Assembly (NCBI GenBank): GCA_036362985.1
Contig: JAYGXS010000003.1
Location: forward strand, 69,079,522 to 69,143,521
Length of the DNA: 64,000 nt
Direction of reading: 5' to 3'
Source of the DNA: Ligula intestinalis
Taxonomy: Eukaryota; Platyhelminthes; Cestoda; Diphyllobothriidea; Diphyllobothriidae
How positions within the stretch are numbered: the first letter of the stretch is position 1; each line of letters opens with the position of its first letter. The translations under genes and the position numbers were made by a program. Shown here piece after piece: positions 1-11,780 of this stretch. The notes below the pieces were generated by a model, which had not been told where the DNA came from, did not search any database, and saw only the letters and a program-made list of their open reading frames with translations.

Positions 1-664
1 TAGGGTGGGTGAATGACATCAGCAAGACATTTGTTGATAAGCCTCTTGGCCACTTCCTATGACCTTGCAGTTTGTTTCTATTTTTCTGTATGAAATTAAT
101 TTGCGTTTTTTCTTAACAAATTATTATTATGCAACGAGAGAAAGCAACTGATAAGCACTCTTGAAATGAATGTATCCAATATATTTTGCTATTGATACAA
201 TCTTTAAAACATCTTATTAGTTAATTTTTGGAGAAAAATAAGGACATTATTACTCACACGCTTTAATTGTTCTCCTATTAATTTGGTCGTATTTTGATTA
301 CTTCTCCGGCTTCCATGTTTCACCCATACAATCCCCTAGCACCACTGGCCACACATTGCATTGTCATGGGGCACGCGACGGGTAAAGTGCATTGAATAAC
401 CTACTGTTGTCCCCGATTGAACAGTTTTGATCATCTGTTCCAAGAACCTTAATTTTGAAATCGATTTGGCAAACGCATATGTTTCCAACCACACTTTATC
501 AGGCCGGGACATTTGCAGGAATGCTGCAAAGTTAACAGTTGGTCAGGGTTAAAAAGTGTGCGGTCGCATGCCGAGATCAGTGTGTACGAGATCTTGTGCT
601 GGAATATGGGAGGAAATTGGGTGAGGTTGTGGGCATTAAGTAGGGGCCAGGTACATGGCGTGTT

Positions 665-802
665 AATAACTGTTATTTGCGCGGGAAAAACGACAGTAAT
701 TAGGGGGTGTGCGTGACATGCGATCGAAGCCTGGCGTCGGGGTCAGCCACGTAAGTAAAGTGATAGTCGTTCGGTTCGTGCAAATCACAGTAATTATCAC
801 TC
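665..802. repeat. Short inverted repeat, MITE-like
   Basis: The segment starting at ACTGTTATTTGCGCG (about 668) recurs inverted near 766-802 as CGTGCAAATCACAGT, with imperfect arms of about 35 bases. A small hairpin element is the simplest reading. No target duplication or family is clear. Confidence 0.35.
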
Positions 803-889
803 CATTGATTGCTGTTAAATGCCCACAACCTAATCCCTGTTCCTTCTCTCCCTCAGCACACCAGCCCCCCAGGCTGATCGCTCCATCCC

Positions 890-1030
890 GGTGGTGTAAA
901 AATGATGAGTTGTGCTCAAAGTACACTTATTAACCCTGTTCAACTGTACAATTTTCATCATCTCTGCAAATGTCCTGGCCTGGTGATGAGTTGCTCAAAA
1001 CATATATTTGCAAAACCTTTACTGTATGTA
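890..1030 (+). mobile_element. Degenerate 3' end of a Penelope-like element (tentative)
   Basis: Two hairpin-like motifs 82 bases apart (TGATGAGTTGTGCTCAAAG near 902; TGATGAGTTGCTCAAAAC near 984) resemble TGATGAAGAGTTGCTGAAAA in the 3' UTR of the intact PLE at 26531. Each is enclosed by a complementary pair: GTGTA/TACAC and GCAAAT/ATTTGC. The catalytic hammerhead bases are not preserved. No protein-coding PLE sequence is visible nearby. Confidence 0.35.
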
Positions 1031-1747
1031 GTTGTAGGAAACCAAATAAATAACTCTCGGAAACACGGTTGACGTACAAATTGCAAAATTATATACTAAC
1101 ATGAGTAAATTACATTTATATGGTGGCATATGCTACAATCCCCCGTTGGAAATCTTTTTAAAATTTGGAATAAAAAGTAAAACATAAGGCTAGTTTCTCA
1201 GACACGAGAATAAGAAGCTCCCCGTAATACAGTTGATCTTGCGTAAAATTCCCCAAAGGGTATATATTCTCACATTTTAACCCTTAGGTGAATACCAATG
1301 TCACCCTAAATACAACCGGACCTTTCTGCAACAAAAGTCCCCTGCAAGTTAGCCCAGGATCTCGGAAAAGGTGATTCATTTTCCTTTCCGCGCCTAACTG
1401 GTTAGGAAATTAAAGCTCTTTGGAAACCCTATAACATTATAAAAGTAAATCTGATGCAAAAAAAGAAATTGGTTCTTTGAAATTGAACCCTACATTGTGA
1501 CATCCAGCTGCATTTTTAATTGGTATCTTTAGTGTCAGCCAACGTTCAATAACAAGTCGGAAAGTTCTCTATTTCGATGGCAAACACAGTTTAAAAGCTA
1601 GCAATTTCAGACGGGACCTATTGAAAGCATGAGCTATAAACACGCGTTATTGGGATTTTCCGTCATTTTAGATCTCAAAATGTTGATCGCAAACTACCCT
1701 TATAAACTTCAGTTATTACCATTGTTAAGTTGGACTTTTTATTTCAG

Positions 1748-1940
1748 AATATTCTATCTCCCAACCTTCGACCCGGCTTCCTACAACATGCCTGACCCAA
1801 CCGAGGTTGGAAAGGTTTTTCGATGTTCTTGGCTCTCCGCAATCATCGCATCCTGTGTATTTCCTGTCGTCGTATTCGGATTGTGGCCTGGTCTTTGTTC
1901 TATACTTCCTACGTTTAACCTTACTGCGTTTAAAGTGTGG
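1748..1940 (+). CDS. Gene A exon: penultimate transmembrane helix
   Basis: The acceptor is TTTCAG before 1748 and the donor is GTAAGT at 1941. The 193 bases encode IFYLPTFDPASYNMPDPTEV, a basic step (GKVFRCSW) and a hydrophobic helix ending near NLTAFKVW. The gene B counterpart is exactly the same length. The exon ends in phase 0, matching the next exon. NLT is a possible N-glycosylation sequon, but its membrane side is unknown. Confidence 0.78.
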
Positions 1941-4900
1941 GTAAGTTGCTGCATCAGCTTACTAACACTTGAATCACTCGATCACTTAAACTAGGTCAAA
2001 ATTTATTGATTTAATTCAGACAAATCTCAAAGAAGCAGCCAACTACTCATATTCTTATTTGTAATCCGTTAAAACCAGACTCTTATTTTTCCGAGCGTTT
2101 GCTATCAATCGCGTTTGCAATGCATGCCCGTAAAATTTGCATCGAATCTTGCCGTGCAAGGCGATTTGACTTTGGCGTCCTAGTGAATAGAGGCTAATTT
2201 ACTAACACCGCAAAAACATACTGTTTGATAACCGAATCCGCGTAGCTGGCTCGATTACTACGATGGCATTCGGAGACGAAATTGTGCGCAAACTGCTAAT
2301 ATTTCTGAATTTGAGTGTGCACACGTGTGCGGCTCAGGTTACCTTTCCGAAGAAATTGAGGTATTTAATTTTCACACTGACGTGATTATTCGGTTATGGG
2401 TTTGGTTTGATAAGTTTTAAATTTAAATGCAGACAATCAGCCTGTTTTATACACAGGGGCAGCCAGCAATGAATCTTACGTGGGATTCAAGGTTCATTCA
2501 GTACGTATCTCATATCGGCAACTACTTTGCAAGACAACAGGTAAAGTAGCCTGTAATCCGGAAATTATGATGATAAGAGGTTTATTAGGCGGACAAATGT
2601 GGCAACTGGTATTCAAATGTAGAGGTAAAACTATAAAAATAGTAAATGCGCAGAGGTTTTCGTAAATGCGCCAATTCAGTGTACGAAGCAGCTTAAAATT
2701 CTAAATAAGAGAAAGCTACAAGCTCTTTTGAAACGCCAATGTAGATAACTCTTACCCTACAACTAACCTCACGCTTAAAGCTTACAGTAAAGCATACAGC
2801 ATCCTAGGGTCGACTGATTTGCTCCTAATAACAGTATTACATGCTTACCGCAATCACATAAGTACGCAAGTTCATAGCAATAAGATCGTGTTTGCAAACA
2901 TTAGATCCTAAGGACTTTTAGTAACAAATTATTAAATGGCTGAAAATGAGAAAAATCCTCTTAGGTGCACCTCATTGTTTAAAGTATTTTTGAAATCCAT
3001 TGCCATTCGGTCATTGGCATTACGCATGTGTCATCCACAGTCCGAATTACTGCTACTTAAGGGAACGCATTCCCATTAAATCGGTTAGCCGGTAGTTTTC
3101 TCACCCAAAATTGAACATTAACAACTACGGGTTTTAAATAATCTTCTTTATAGATCGGAGTAATTGTATTTTATCTCCTATGCTCTACGATCGGCTGCAT
3201 GCTGTTGCCTCTGCTGGGCTACTTGAACGTCTTTGGTAACTGCTATCGAGCCAGGGAGACAGAGGAACTGATACCTATGACATCAGATCTCCCAACCATC
3301 GAGTATTTCGTCAGTTCAGATAGCCAAGAGTAAGACAAATATATTCACTGGCTTACTTGATTTAAATTTTTTCTATATTTTATTGATTCAACATGAAATG
3401 CTTTCAAAACTGCCGTCAAGGGACATGTTGGTCGTCGAGTCTGACGTGGACTGCTCCACTGCCGGGTGGGTGTGAGGACGGTGGCTTTCGCGAAAATTAA
3501 TTTACAGTGACGTTAGACATGAGCTGCATCTTCTGATTACATTTTTCCATCGATATCTTGGATTTGATTTCATAACAGCGTCAGGAAGACTGTAGGCGCG
3601 ATGCGGTGCAGTGGCTGAGAGAACTTAACATCTGAAACTGTTGCCATACCAAACTGTTCTACAGACAATGGACTAGGTTTTGTCGTCAACAACAAATAAG
3701 TGGCTTGGATAAAAATTGACTAGAAGCAGCATAAAAACAACGTCAAGAAAGACCGCCAGGACCCAGCGCTGAGAGGAGGACCGTGTTAACCTTCTCCTCA
3801 CAGTGTTCCAAGCCACGACCTTTAGCTTATCGTGAAATGTTCGAGTGAATAACACTATTTGTAGTGAAGTCTTTGCACTGCCTTTCGTTGAGGTCACGCG
3901 TTGCACCCTTTCTTACTCGCCAGTCGACCGTCCAAGCCAGTTGGGTAGCTGGTCCCCAGGTTCAGCGGATTGAGCTCATTTGCTGAGAGGGAGAAGGAGC
4001 TAAAAACTGTCTGCGGGTGCCACGTACCAACTGGCTACTCAACAAAATGGTAGGTGGCTCAAAACATACGAGAGCGTGCCACAGAAGTCACTTTAAGTAG
4101 GAACCAGTTTAGCCTGTCTACCAGTTTGCCACTTGGATAAAAACACGCGCTAGACTGTCTGTGACATCTGAACTGGATCCTAAGTTAACAGTCGTCTAAG
4201 CTATTGCCTTAGTTAACCCTTATCGGTTCAAGTGGATCTGGATTCTCCTAGAGAGGAACATTCCGACCCTCTTGCTTTCTTATCCCCTTCCCCATCAGCA
4301 GTCTGGGATAGTTGAAAAGCTGATGTGGAGATAGTGCGTAGTGCCTGGCACGTCTCAGCGGTCCACCTATGTGTTCAGCAAACGACCTGCCCCCAATACA
4401 ACACATCAGGTTTTAAAACAAAGGGAATAGGTGGTTCAGATTTTGCACGTGTCAGTGCAACAGAGACCATGTGGAGAAGGAGTGGTTTCGAACGCGTGTA
4501 AAAGGTGAGGTGGAAGGGCATCGGGTGGTATTTTTGTAACATCTAAAGAGGTGAGTGTTCTTTTGGTTTAAATGGCACTGTTTGACTGCAGGTTATTCTG
4601 GATGCGCATATAACCAACTAAGTCTATGCAAGCAACTGAGGCAAATATTCTGGGCGTATGTCAATACTCTTGACACTCGTTTGTCAGTCTCTGTGCGAGG
4701 GATTCGCATGTAACTGATCAAGCCAATGCGTTCTGTTCATGTTCGATAATGATGTGAGTAGGATATGTTTGAAGGTGTTGAGTCAGTTGCGGTAGCAATG
4801 CTGTCACTGTTCATCTTGCTGATTAAAAGGGAAAAGGACATTCAGTTTTCTGGTGATTTGAGAGGTTTGGATGTGCAGGAGGGGCTTAATGCATTTATAT

Positions 4901-7192
4901 TCTGGTGAGGCCTACTTTTGTGAATGTCCCTGCCAGTAGCTTACTGGTCACACAATGTGATAACGTCACAAGTGGTCACCCAATCCCAAGGCCTCAGGTG
5001 AATGAGCGATCACAATGGGGGCAAACTGTGATCGATTTCACAATGCTGGCTATGAAAGCCATGGTGGTGACGGTGAGCGAGTGTCAGAAGTGTTCACCCA
5101 GTGGTGAGGGTGAAAAAACCAGTAGCCCCGACAGCCTTCTGAGCATGATCGCTAGTTTGGTGGTCAAAATTGTGGTTGACGCAGTAGCAGTAGACAGAAT
5201 TGCCGGGTTTTTATTGTGTTCGCTTTGGAATCCTACGAGGCCGATCCACGCCCGGACACACAGAGTACATGAGCGACGCAGAAAGCAGTTTTCCGTGAAA
5301 AAAAAAACCGGACTACAACAATAACAACAGCAATCTGTGGCTGCGTTTTCTAGCCGCAGAACTACCGTCTCAGATATCTGATATTGCAGCATTTTAATTT
5401 CTCACTGGCAGCTAGTGGATTAAGAAAAAGGTTTCATTAGTGTTCACTTAGCTTCGGCGGCGGCTGTCAACCGATTGAAGCGCATTTCTGATAAAGAACA
5501 GTTTCCAGATATCGATTGACTGCAACTGAATGATTCTTTCATGTCTGCTCGCATAGGCGCCTAGCCCTTCATAAATGTAATTAAGAAGCGAATATGCGAG
5601 TTCCAGGAACCAGTTTAGAAGAAAACGATGCGACCACTGGCCCACTTAAGTGTTTATAAAATGGTACAACTCTATGCAAGTCCTGAATGTCAAGAGCACG
5701 TGCCCAATCACAAACACAGCTGCGTAAGGATGCTATACCAGCACATTGAGAGGCATCGCACCAAAGTGGAAAGCAAAGTTTCTGACCTAAAATATATTCG
5801 ACAGGTACTAGGAGCGAATGATTACTCGCGCAATGTTGCCAGTCAGTGCATACGTAGATGAGACAGAAAACCAAATTAAACTGGCGCAACGTTTCGCGAG
5901 GTCTACCATACGCGAAGAATGTATCGGAGGAAGTCCGCTGCCTGCTTTTCCACTTGGATTTTGAGTTGCGCACAGGCCAGAGGCAACAATCAGGCGCCAG
6001 GTAATGGGAACGAAAAGACCCAATGCCGCGGCACGAAACGGCTGTAGTTGTCAATCGGAACTTGTGCAGTTGTGGACAAGACAACTACGTCGAAGAAACT
6101 GGTAGATTACTCCGGACGTTAATGGTTCAGTACACAGCAGCAGTTAAAAAGAAAGACGCCAAATCCCAGGCTGCAGTTTAGTCGATGGGATCCAGCCATT
6201 ATTTCAAGTTTGATGAGGCCAAAATCCTCAAAAGGGGTGACAACCTCGTGAGCTGGGAGCTGCTTGAGTAATGGTTCTTAGGCGCACGGTAAATGAACAA
6301 GCGTAGCGAGTTACCGTTCCCATACTGCATACTCAGACGTTGTCTGAGTAGGAGAATCAGTCACGTGGGAGGGGCCGGGCCAAGCAACAATCCAGGTGGC
6401 AGAAATATTCGCGCAATTATCAAGGCCGCATCCGACACTGTCAACGAAATCGCAGCAACTTATGACTCAAAAGCTAAATGCCAAGCCATTGCCGCACCAA
6501 TTATGACCCCAAGCCGTGATAACAAGGGCTGATAATTATAGTACGCATGTGAATGGCCATAAAGAACTATGAATAGAGCGCGTTCTATGGATGTTTCACA
6601 CCATGCTTATGATTAAGGTTTCTCGACAGAATCTGAAACGTCAGGAAAAAAGTCATGTTCCAGTGATCACATTTTATTCTTCTCAAGTGTAGCGTACCCA
6701 ACAAGTTTACAAGTTGACGTATACATGCGCATTATAGAGGTTAAAGGAATACACTGTTTTTATCTTTGAGGCAAGAAGCAGTGCTTGCAAAAACTGGACT
6801 TTTTGCTAATAAGAACGTGTGCTAAACGGTAGTGGTCAGATAACCATACAAAACTGGCTTACTGTATTATTTCTTCTTGTGTTTGTGGATTAAAACGATT
6901 CCAGCTAGGAAACACATCGAAATGACCAAATTATTTGTCTGGTTAATTTATCTGAGCGTGAAGGTCATAACAATTTGAAAAATAGTTTACAATGCTCATT
7001 TCATTCAACTTGCCTTGGAATCTATTTCTCAGGCAACAAGTCGAAGAAAACGATGGTCATGAAATTCGAATACGTGATGACAACGTTGGAGAATGTGCAG
7101 AAGAGATGAGGACTTCTGAGGAAACAGATAAGAAAATCAACGAAATAGTGGATGAAAATAAGAGTGCCGCAATACTTGAAGTGAATGCGTGA
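1748..7192 (+). CDS. DUR3: DUR3-like urea/solute symporter, gene A, 3' end (C-terminal exons)
   Basis: Three exons are visible: 1748-1940, 3154-3329 and 7033-7192, ending in TGA. Splice phases agree (0 after exon 1, 2 after exon 2), giving about 175 C-terminal residues without a stop. The order matches the DUR3 C-terminus: a linker, a penultimate helix (WLSAIIASCVFPVVVFG), the KVW/IGVIVF junction, a last helix (FYLLCSTIGCMLLPLLGYL), then a hydrophilic tail. DUR3 proteins are plasma-membrane cation-coupled urea symporters of the sodium:solute symporter superfamily; that role is transferred by family, and urea versus polyamine specificity is not shown here. Earlier exons lie upstream of the window. 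Genes B and C follow on the same strand. Family membership rests mainly on paralogy with the 5' exons of B and C. Confidence 0.72.
1941..3153 (+). other. Gene A intron between the last two helix exons
   Basis: AT-rich intron with GTAAGT and TATAG borders. Its 3' part (from about 2250) aligns with gene B at 41640-42560, including a shared tract near 2270 and 41640. I see nothing coding. Confidence 0.65.
3154..3329 (+). CDS. Gene A exon: last transmembrane helix and start of tail
   Basis: The acceptor is TTTATAG before 3154 and the donor is GTAAGA at 3330. It encodes IGVIVFYLLCSTIGCMLL, then a cytosolic start (CYRARETEELIPMTSD) ending ...SSDSQ plus two bases of a Glu codon. This final helix followed by an acidic-basic tail is the usual DUR3 ending. 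The gene B copy is interrupted after the codons for ISMT. Confidence 0.75.
3330..5589 (+). repeat. Gene A last intron: GC-richer repeat shared with gene B
   Basis: Blocks here recur in gene B's last intron. CAGCGCTGAGAGGAGGACCG occurs at about 3765 and 43650. A tract ending near CTGAGAG...AGCTA occurs at about 3980, 43270 and 43850. A tract with CACACAGAGT occurs at about 5258, 43017 and 45188, followed by a motif with AGGCGCCTAG at about 5555, 43165 and 45325. The pattern combines paralogous intron sequence with local duplication in B. Open frames here lack recognisable domains. Confidence 0.5.
5590..6660 (+). mobile_element. Penelope-like element remnant (RT C-terminus and GIY-YIG region)
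   Basis: Frameshifted + strand frames give the characteristic PLE order. First comes VSDLKYIRQVLGANDY (RT C-terminal region), then VAHRPEATIRRQVMGTKRP, then a Cys motif (CSCGQDNYVEETGRLL), then FKFDEAKILKRGDNLVSWEL, then SELPFPYCILRRCL. The CxC...YVxETGR block is the PLE-type GIY-YIG endonuclease. At least three frame changes and stops make it dead. Aligned gene B sequence (about 45340-45370) lacks the element, so it inserted in unit A or was lost in B. It differs in sequence from the PLE at 24869 and belongs to another lineage. Confidence 0.78.
6606..6645 (+). ncRNA. Decayed hammerhead-ribozyme-like motif of the PLE
   Basis: CTTATGA (6606-6612; consensus CTGATGA) is followed by a hairpin at 6616-6634 (AGGTTTCT, loop CGAC, AGAATCT), then GAAACGTC (6635-6642), the usual hammerhead 3' core and GUC cleavage triplet. 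The core G-to-T change should abolish activity, and I do not see a good closing stem I. Its position just after the PLE GIY-YIG coding region fits PLEs known to carry hammerheads. Confidence 0.45.
7033..7192 (+). CDS. Gene A terminal exon: acidic cytosolic tail and stop
   Basis: The acceptor is TTTCTCAG before 7033. The first base completes the split Glu codon, and 52 residues follow to TGA at 7190-7192. The tail is charged (QQVEENDGHEIRIRDD, MRTSEETDKKINEI) and ends ILEVNA. The gene B counterpart at 45685-45844 has the same length and ends PLEVNA, which supports this as real coding sequence. Confidence 0.75.
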
Positions 7193-8125
7193 GTTTATAG
7201 CCTTCAACTCTACAGAATTATATCTCTTCATGAACATTTCAGGGGTAGTTAAGTAATAACGATGAATTGGCGTTATGCGAGTATTTGTTTATTTTTGGTG
7301 ATATTTGCCCGTAACCACAGAATGTCCACTGATAATCCTGTTGACTAAGCAGACATAGATTGCGTGACTATGCTGAAGACTAGTCATTATTACCTAAGAT
7401 ATTGCGACTTTTGTTTCTGACTAGAAGTGTTGTCTGTTGAGGCGTATTCTGTTTTATGAATGAAGGGAGGCTATACGCTTTGAAACTTTCTATTTGCGGC
7501 ATGTGATAGAGTTCGATGGTTTTTACTGCCTGAGACTAACGTTGCTCGCGTTTCCATTATCGTCAGCACGTCTTGAGTGGCTACGATAGTTTAATTCCAT
7601 ATTTGACTGACTCTCAAACCATTTATTAAAAAAATGATTTTAATTTAGGAGAACAACTATCATGTGTTTATTTAATCATAATTCAAAAACCCAAGTGGAT
7701 TTTACTTTAACAATCCTATTTTTGCTGTGGTTTGATATATTTGTTTCACAAAGAGGGATAATTTTACTGAAAATCTAAGCTTGCCAACCTTGCAGCTGAT
7801 AGCTGCAGGAAACTTTAACTAAATTTTCAATGACATAGTTTATTCCTTTAATGCGCTGTTACAATGGAGCCTCCGTGAATGGATACTATTAAGCGATTAA
7901 GGGAAAAAAAATAAATGTGTTTGAGCCAGGTTGCTGAAACAGCAACAAGCCTGTTTACAGGAAGTGACCCCCGAAAAATTCCTCTGTTAATAAAGATGAT
8001 GTGGAGATCAACCCCGTCATCACTCACAGACTCTGCCTTGTGTGTTTGAACGGCCAGAGAATCGGTGAGCACAGGCCGATTTAGAAGTGCAATAGGTTGC
8101 TGAAGGGACAGTTCTAAGGCATGTA
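7193..8125. other. Intergenic sequence 3' of gene A
   Basis: No gene is recognised. The stretch around 7265-7345 aligns with 49030-49105 downstream of gene B, so it belongs to the duplicated unit. The open frames show no family features. Confidence 0.5.
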
Positions 8126-9038
8126 TAGTATGACGAGGGCTGCAAGAAACATTCCGCAATTCAAAAAAGACTGGTAAGCACTCGTAAACCAACAGTTATT
8201 AGGGTCGTAGAAGAGATTATCGTGCAGTAAGTATTTTCCGTCATACCAGGATGCCAGTTTTTTAACGTGCATCTTTCTTAACCCTTACGAAAGGGAAGAT
8301 TATGTAAAAATGCCTACTTAATTAGCATGCAATTTATATAATTGAATTTGATTCTTTTAAAAATAAAATATACTTTATCGAAAACATGCTCAAAATATAC
8401 TTGCTTGTATTTGCAAATTACGCCTTTTTTAATGTTATACTTAAAGAAAATGTATTTTCAATTTTCAATTTTTTCATAAATTACGGAATCATTTTAAAAC
8501 CTTCCTACCGCCAGATCTGAATAAATGGTTTCCGAACTGCATGGTGTGTACATCCTGTTTAATTAGAAGTACGTTCTTACCTACGGATTAAGGAAAAAAA
8601 ATATAATATATCAGACAGTGATAAACGGAAAAATATAAAACATCATGAATTAACACCTCGTAGACCTAAAAATATCATAATTACAAATTTTGAACACTGA
8701 AAGATACGCTTTTTTGTATTAAAATGCGGTAAAATAATTTGCGATTACTAGAAAGTATATTTTGGAGCTTGTTTGATATAAAATGGATTTGAATTTATAA
8801 AGAGAGTCAAAATAAAGGACAAAAATGCTTGGTTAGTAAGGAGGCATGTTTTCACAGAATCTTATTATTGTAAGGGTTCAGGAACAAACGCGTTAAAAAA
8901 GGGATCCTTCTATGATTGAAAAATTGTGTGATTTGGCTGCACGATAATTGGTATTGTAACTCTAATTTATGTCTGTTCGTGAGTAATTGACAGTTTTTTT
9001 CCAATTGCGGATTCCTACTTGCAGCACGCACCATACTG
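8126..9038. mobile_element. Tc1/mariner-type MITE-like element, copy 1
   Basis: A 913-bp element flanked by TA dinucleotides at 8124-8125 and 9039-9040. The left end TAGTATGACGAGGGCTGCAA is matched inverted by the right end (CAGTATGGTGCGTGCTGCAA on the minus strand), with inverted similarity continuing inward about 70 bp. CAGT-type termini and a TA target duplication are typical of Tc1/mariner elements. No transposase frame is present. The interior is very AT-rich and related to copies 2-4. Confidence 0.7.
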
Positions 9039-10559
9039 TAAGACGATTAAAGGGGATCAAGGTCATAATATAAATCAGGAAAGCGGGGCAAACTTGTGGC
9101 TAAAGCATCTATTGTAAGGTTATTAGAAAATGGCCGAAAGATGTTGGACAATGTTCCATGAGGACGCACAGTCAGTTGAAAGTTGCTAAAATTCTATTAG
9201 GTGTCTATAATTGTCCGTGCACTATGCTTCTGAAATCCTTGTACCTTGCGTAGCATGCATGAGCAATAACCAGCGAAAAAGCAGTAAGTTTTTTAGGGAA
9301 ATAGGTAAATGCCAACATTCTGAGAAGTTCATTATCAGTTTTAGCTGGCTAAAACTGGTACCATAAATGCAGCTATACCCCAGGAATTTAATTTTTTTCA
9401 ACAACTGGCGACTCTGGTAATGAAACAAGCAGTGCTGGCCTGCTGCTCACCTTCGTACTTTTCAAGTCAGAGCACCTTAAGTGTAATTTCCGACTTAAAT
9501 CGAGACTTTCTAATTTAAGAATATGGGCTCAAATCCGAGTGAAACATAGAACATGAATGGTAAATAAAAGGAAATACTGTTTTTATTTTCCTTGCCTAAA
9601 TCACTGACATAAAATACATGCAGTTGTGGACAAATTACCACAAAATATAAGTTCCTAATCTTAATTTTTTACTTTCGTTTAGGTTGCCACAACCAACTGA
9701 CCCTCTTGGTGAACCCAAGCCAAAATAATGTCAAGCCGTTCTGGACAGGACCCAAATCAGACAGACTTGTTAAAACAAAAACACAACCGGATGCCCTAGT
9801 CTCCCTGCATATTTCTTGTCTAGATGCCACAAATTAGTTCTCAAGTAGTGCAACTGTGGGACCTACTGACTTAAAGCAGCGGACGATTCCTTTTTTCTAA
9901 TTTCTAGACGCTTCGAGTGAGGACAATAAACTGTCGTGTTCCTGAACTTGCTGATGCTCTTGGTTTTTGGTTCATTCGTAAACATGTTTTTATTATGCCA
10001 CTGTTGTTGTTATCTGTTGGCTTGTAAATATTGTAATCAGGGTAGACGAATATGTTTGGTTGAGGATGCTTTTTGTATGTTATAGAACACGCGACAAATG
10101 TACTTAATATGAATTTTCCTTATTAATGCAAATGTATTATGTAGAATACATTCATCAAAAAATCTTTCCTAGAGCCATTATTTCTTTGTAATCATCTTTA
10201 AATATGGAGAAATATGAAGGGGTATCCTTTATATCAAAAAACTTCTAAATGCTGAATTTGTTTGTTATGTTATTAGGATATCGTCGTTCATTTTCGGGGT
10301 TATGCCATTTTCGTTATGTGTGCATTTATGCAAAGGTCGCGATATTTGTGGCGCTCAGAGGAACAGACCTCCATTTGAGAAGAAAAAGAAGAAGACTTGC
10401 TCGCTAGGACAATATTTTTATTCGCCTGACCTCCATTTGCCAGAACTGAAAACCATTAAGCTAGCCAATCGTAACTACTACGTACTTTGCACCTACTAGC
10501 ACTTTGAAGCTGATCAGATGAAAAGGAATGTTATTCTGTTCATCTCCACCCATACCTTA

Positions 10560-10916
10560 GCTACATCTTTCTTTTAAATTTTCCCATATCTTCCAACCAT
10601 TTCAATAACACAGGGTTGTGGCCCTCAACAGTAGTCAGTCTTTACCTGATAAGCGTAGGAGGCGGGGGTTCATGAAAGCGATTGAGATTGCTGTCCTATG
10701 AAATCGTCTTAGCTGTTGACTTGTTGCACCATCTAAGAAAAAGAGTTTTGTGGTGACACTATTGTGGCCGTGCATCGCAATTAAAAACCTGCCTAAATGC
10801 TGTTTCGCATAAAACGAACAACGTGCACTGCATGCGAAATTCAGGTCTGCTGGTAGCGTGCTGTCCTTAGGGAATCCTGACAATTTCCGCTCGAAAACGA
10901 TAGAAAATGAGTTCAT
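10560..10916 (-). mobile_element. Penelope-like element fragment, antisense
   Basis: The minus-strand frame contains KLFFLDGATSQQLRRFHRTA, then AFMNPRLLRLSGKD. This matches the intact PLE's RLPFLGDATSDLVRRRLRTA and SPLLRLGGKD, the stretch just before its GIY-YIG domain. It is a short internal scrap of the same PLE lineage as 24869-26595, with a small deletion between the two blocks. Confidence 0.65.
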
Positions 10917-11639
10917 ACCTTGGATTTGATTTGTTTGAAATCACTGGTCATTTAGTTCGCAATTCAAATCTTCAATCTACGTAGTCTGGGGCTGAACTGT
11001 CCGATCAACACTGTGGCAGCAAAAGCGTCAGCCTTAAAACATGACTGTTACAAGAAATACGGCTATAATAGGTACTGTTTACACCAAAATTGGCTGTATA
11101 ACTAAAACTATACTTGAAACAATTATGAAGTGTGTGCCTTAATGCAAAATGACAGCCAGATAACAGTTTTCTGCCTCCGAATACACGAATAGAAATCTAA
11201 CCCTTGGAAGAAGTCAGTTTTATTTGAAAACTGAGTTGGATAAATCTCCCGCCGTTCAAATATGTTAAAAATGTGTTGCAGAACAGCAAATGGGTTAGTG
11301 CATATAGCATCCGGTATAGCAGGTTCCTTAATATTTGCATCACAATACATGCATGATAAAGTTTACAAACTGTATTTTTTAAAAGCAGCCTAATTGAATA
11401 TGACTGCAAAGATGTCTGACTGGTACATAAGGATAAACTAAAATTAGAACATATGTGTTTACCGATCATATGCAGGGCACACCTGCCCTGGTATTTAATG
11501 ACTTTCAGATGTCATGTGAGGATGTGAGTCACACAGTTGTTTGCCACATGACATTGTATATATTGTTTACTATGTTTAAGTAACATTGTTATTTAAGGGA
11601 TTACCGGCAGAAACATTGGGACTTGCATAATACGTATTT

Positions 11640-11780
11640 TGACCTTATTAAGTCCCATCAGATACAGATACCCAACTCCAGTGTAGCCGCGAAATTGCTG
11701 CCACACCCGAAATATGAACCCAAGTCACTCTGGTCAGGGACGAACGCCCTAAGCAAACGCCCTGAGCTATCGGGCTCGAT
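11640..11780 (-). mobile_element. tRNA-derived SINE-like element
   Basis: On the minus strand the unit starts near 11779 with GCCCGATAGCTCAGGGCGTT (tRNA D-arm/A-box-like). A T-arm-like GGGTTCATATTTCG follows about 45 bases later, then a non-tRNA body ending near 11640. The anticodon arm does not fold as a functional tRNA, so I call a SINE or retro-tRNA rather than a tRNA gene. Confidence 0.55.

Larger units (their letters stand above)
1..1747. other. Intron or upstream sequence of gene A
   Basis: No exon is recognised here. The last 120 bases before the 1748 exon align with the gene B intron at 39330-39454, so this is intronic. It also contains a short inverted repeat (665-802) and a PLE-3'-end-like stretch (about 890-1030), listed separately. 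Confidence 0.6.

Noticed and set aside
1748..1940. Assigning the family as PutP (proline) rather than DUR3.
   Set aside because: The loop RRRAPGAKTFLQVSHARFG and GISGPVWF in the 5' exons are DUR3-type; PutP-type signatures are not seen. Substrate remains unproven.
5084..5392. Overlapping + and - frames near the end of gene A's last intron.
   Set aside because: The paralogous gene B region does not preserve either frame; the sequence is part of a shared repeat.
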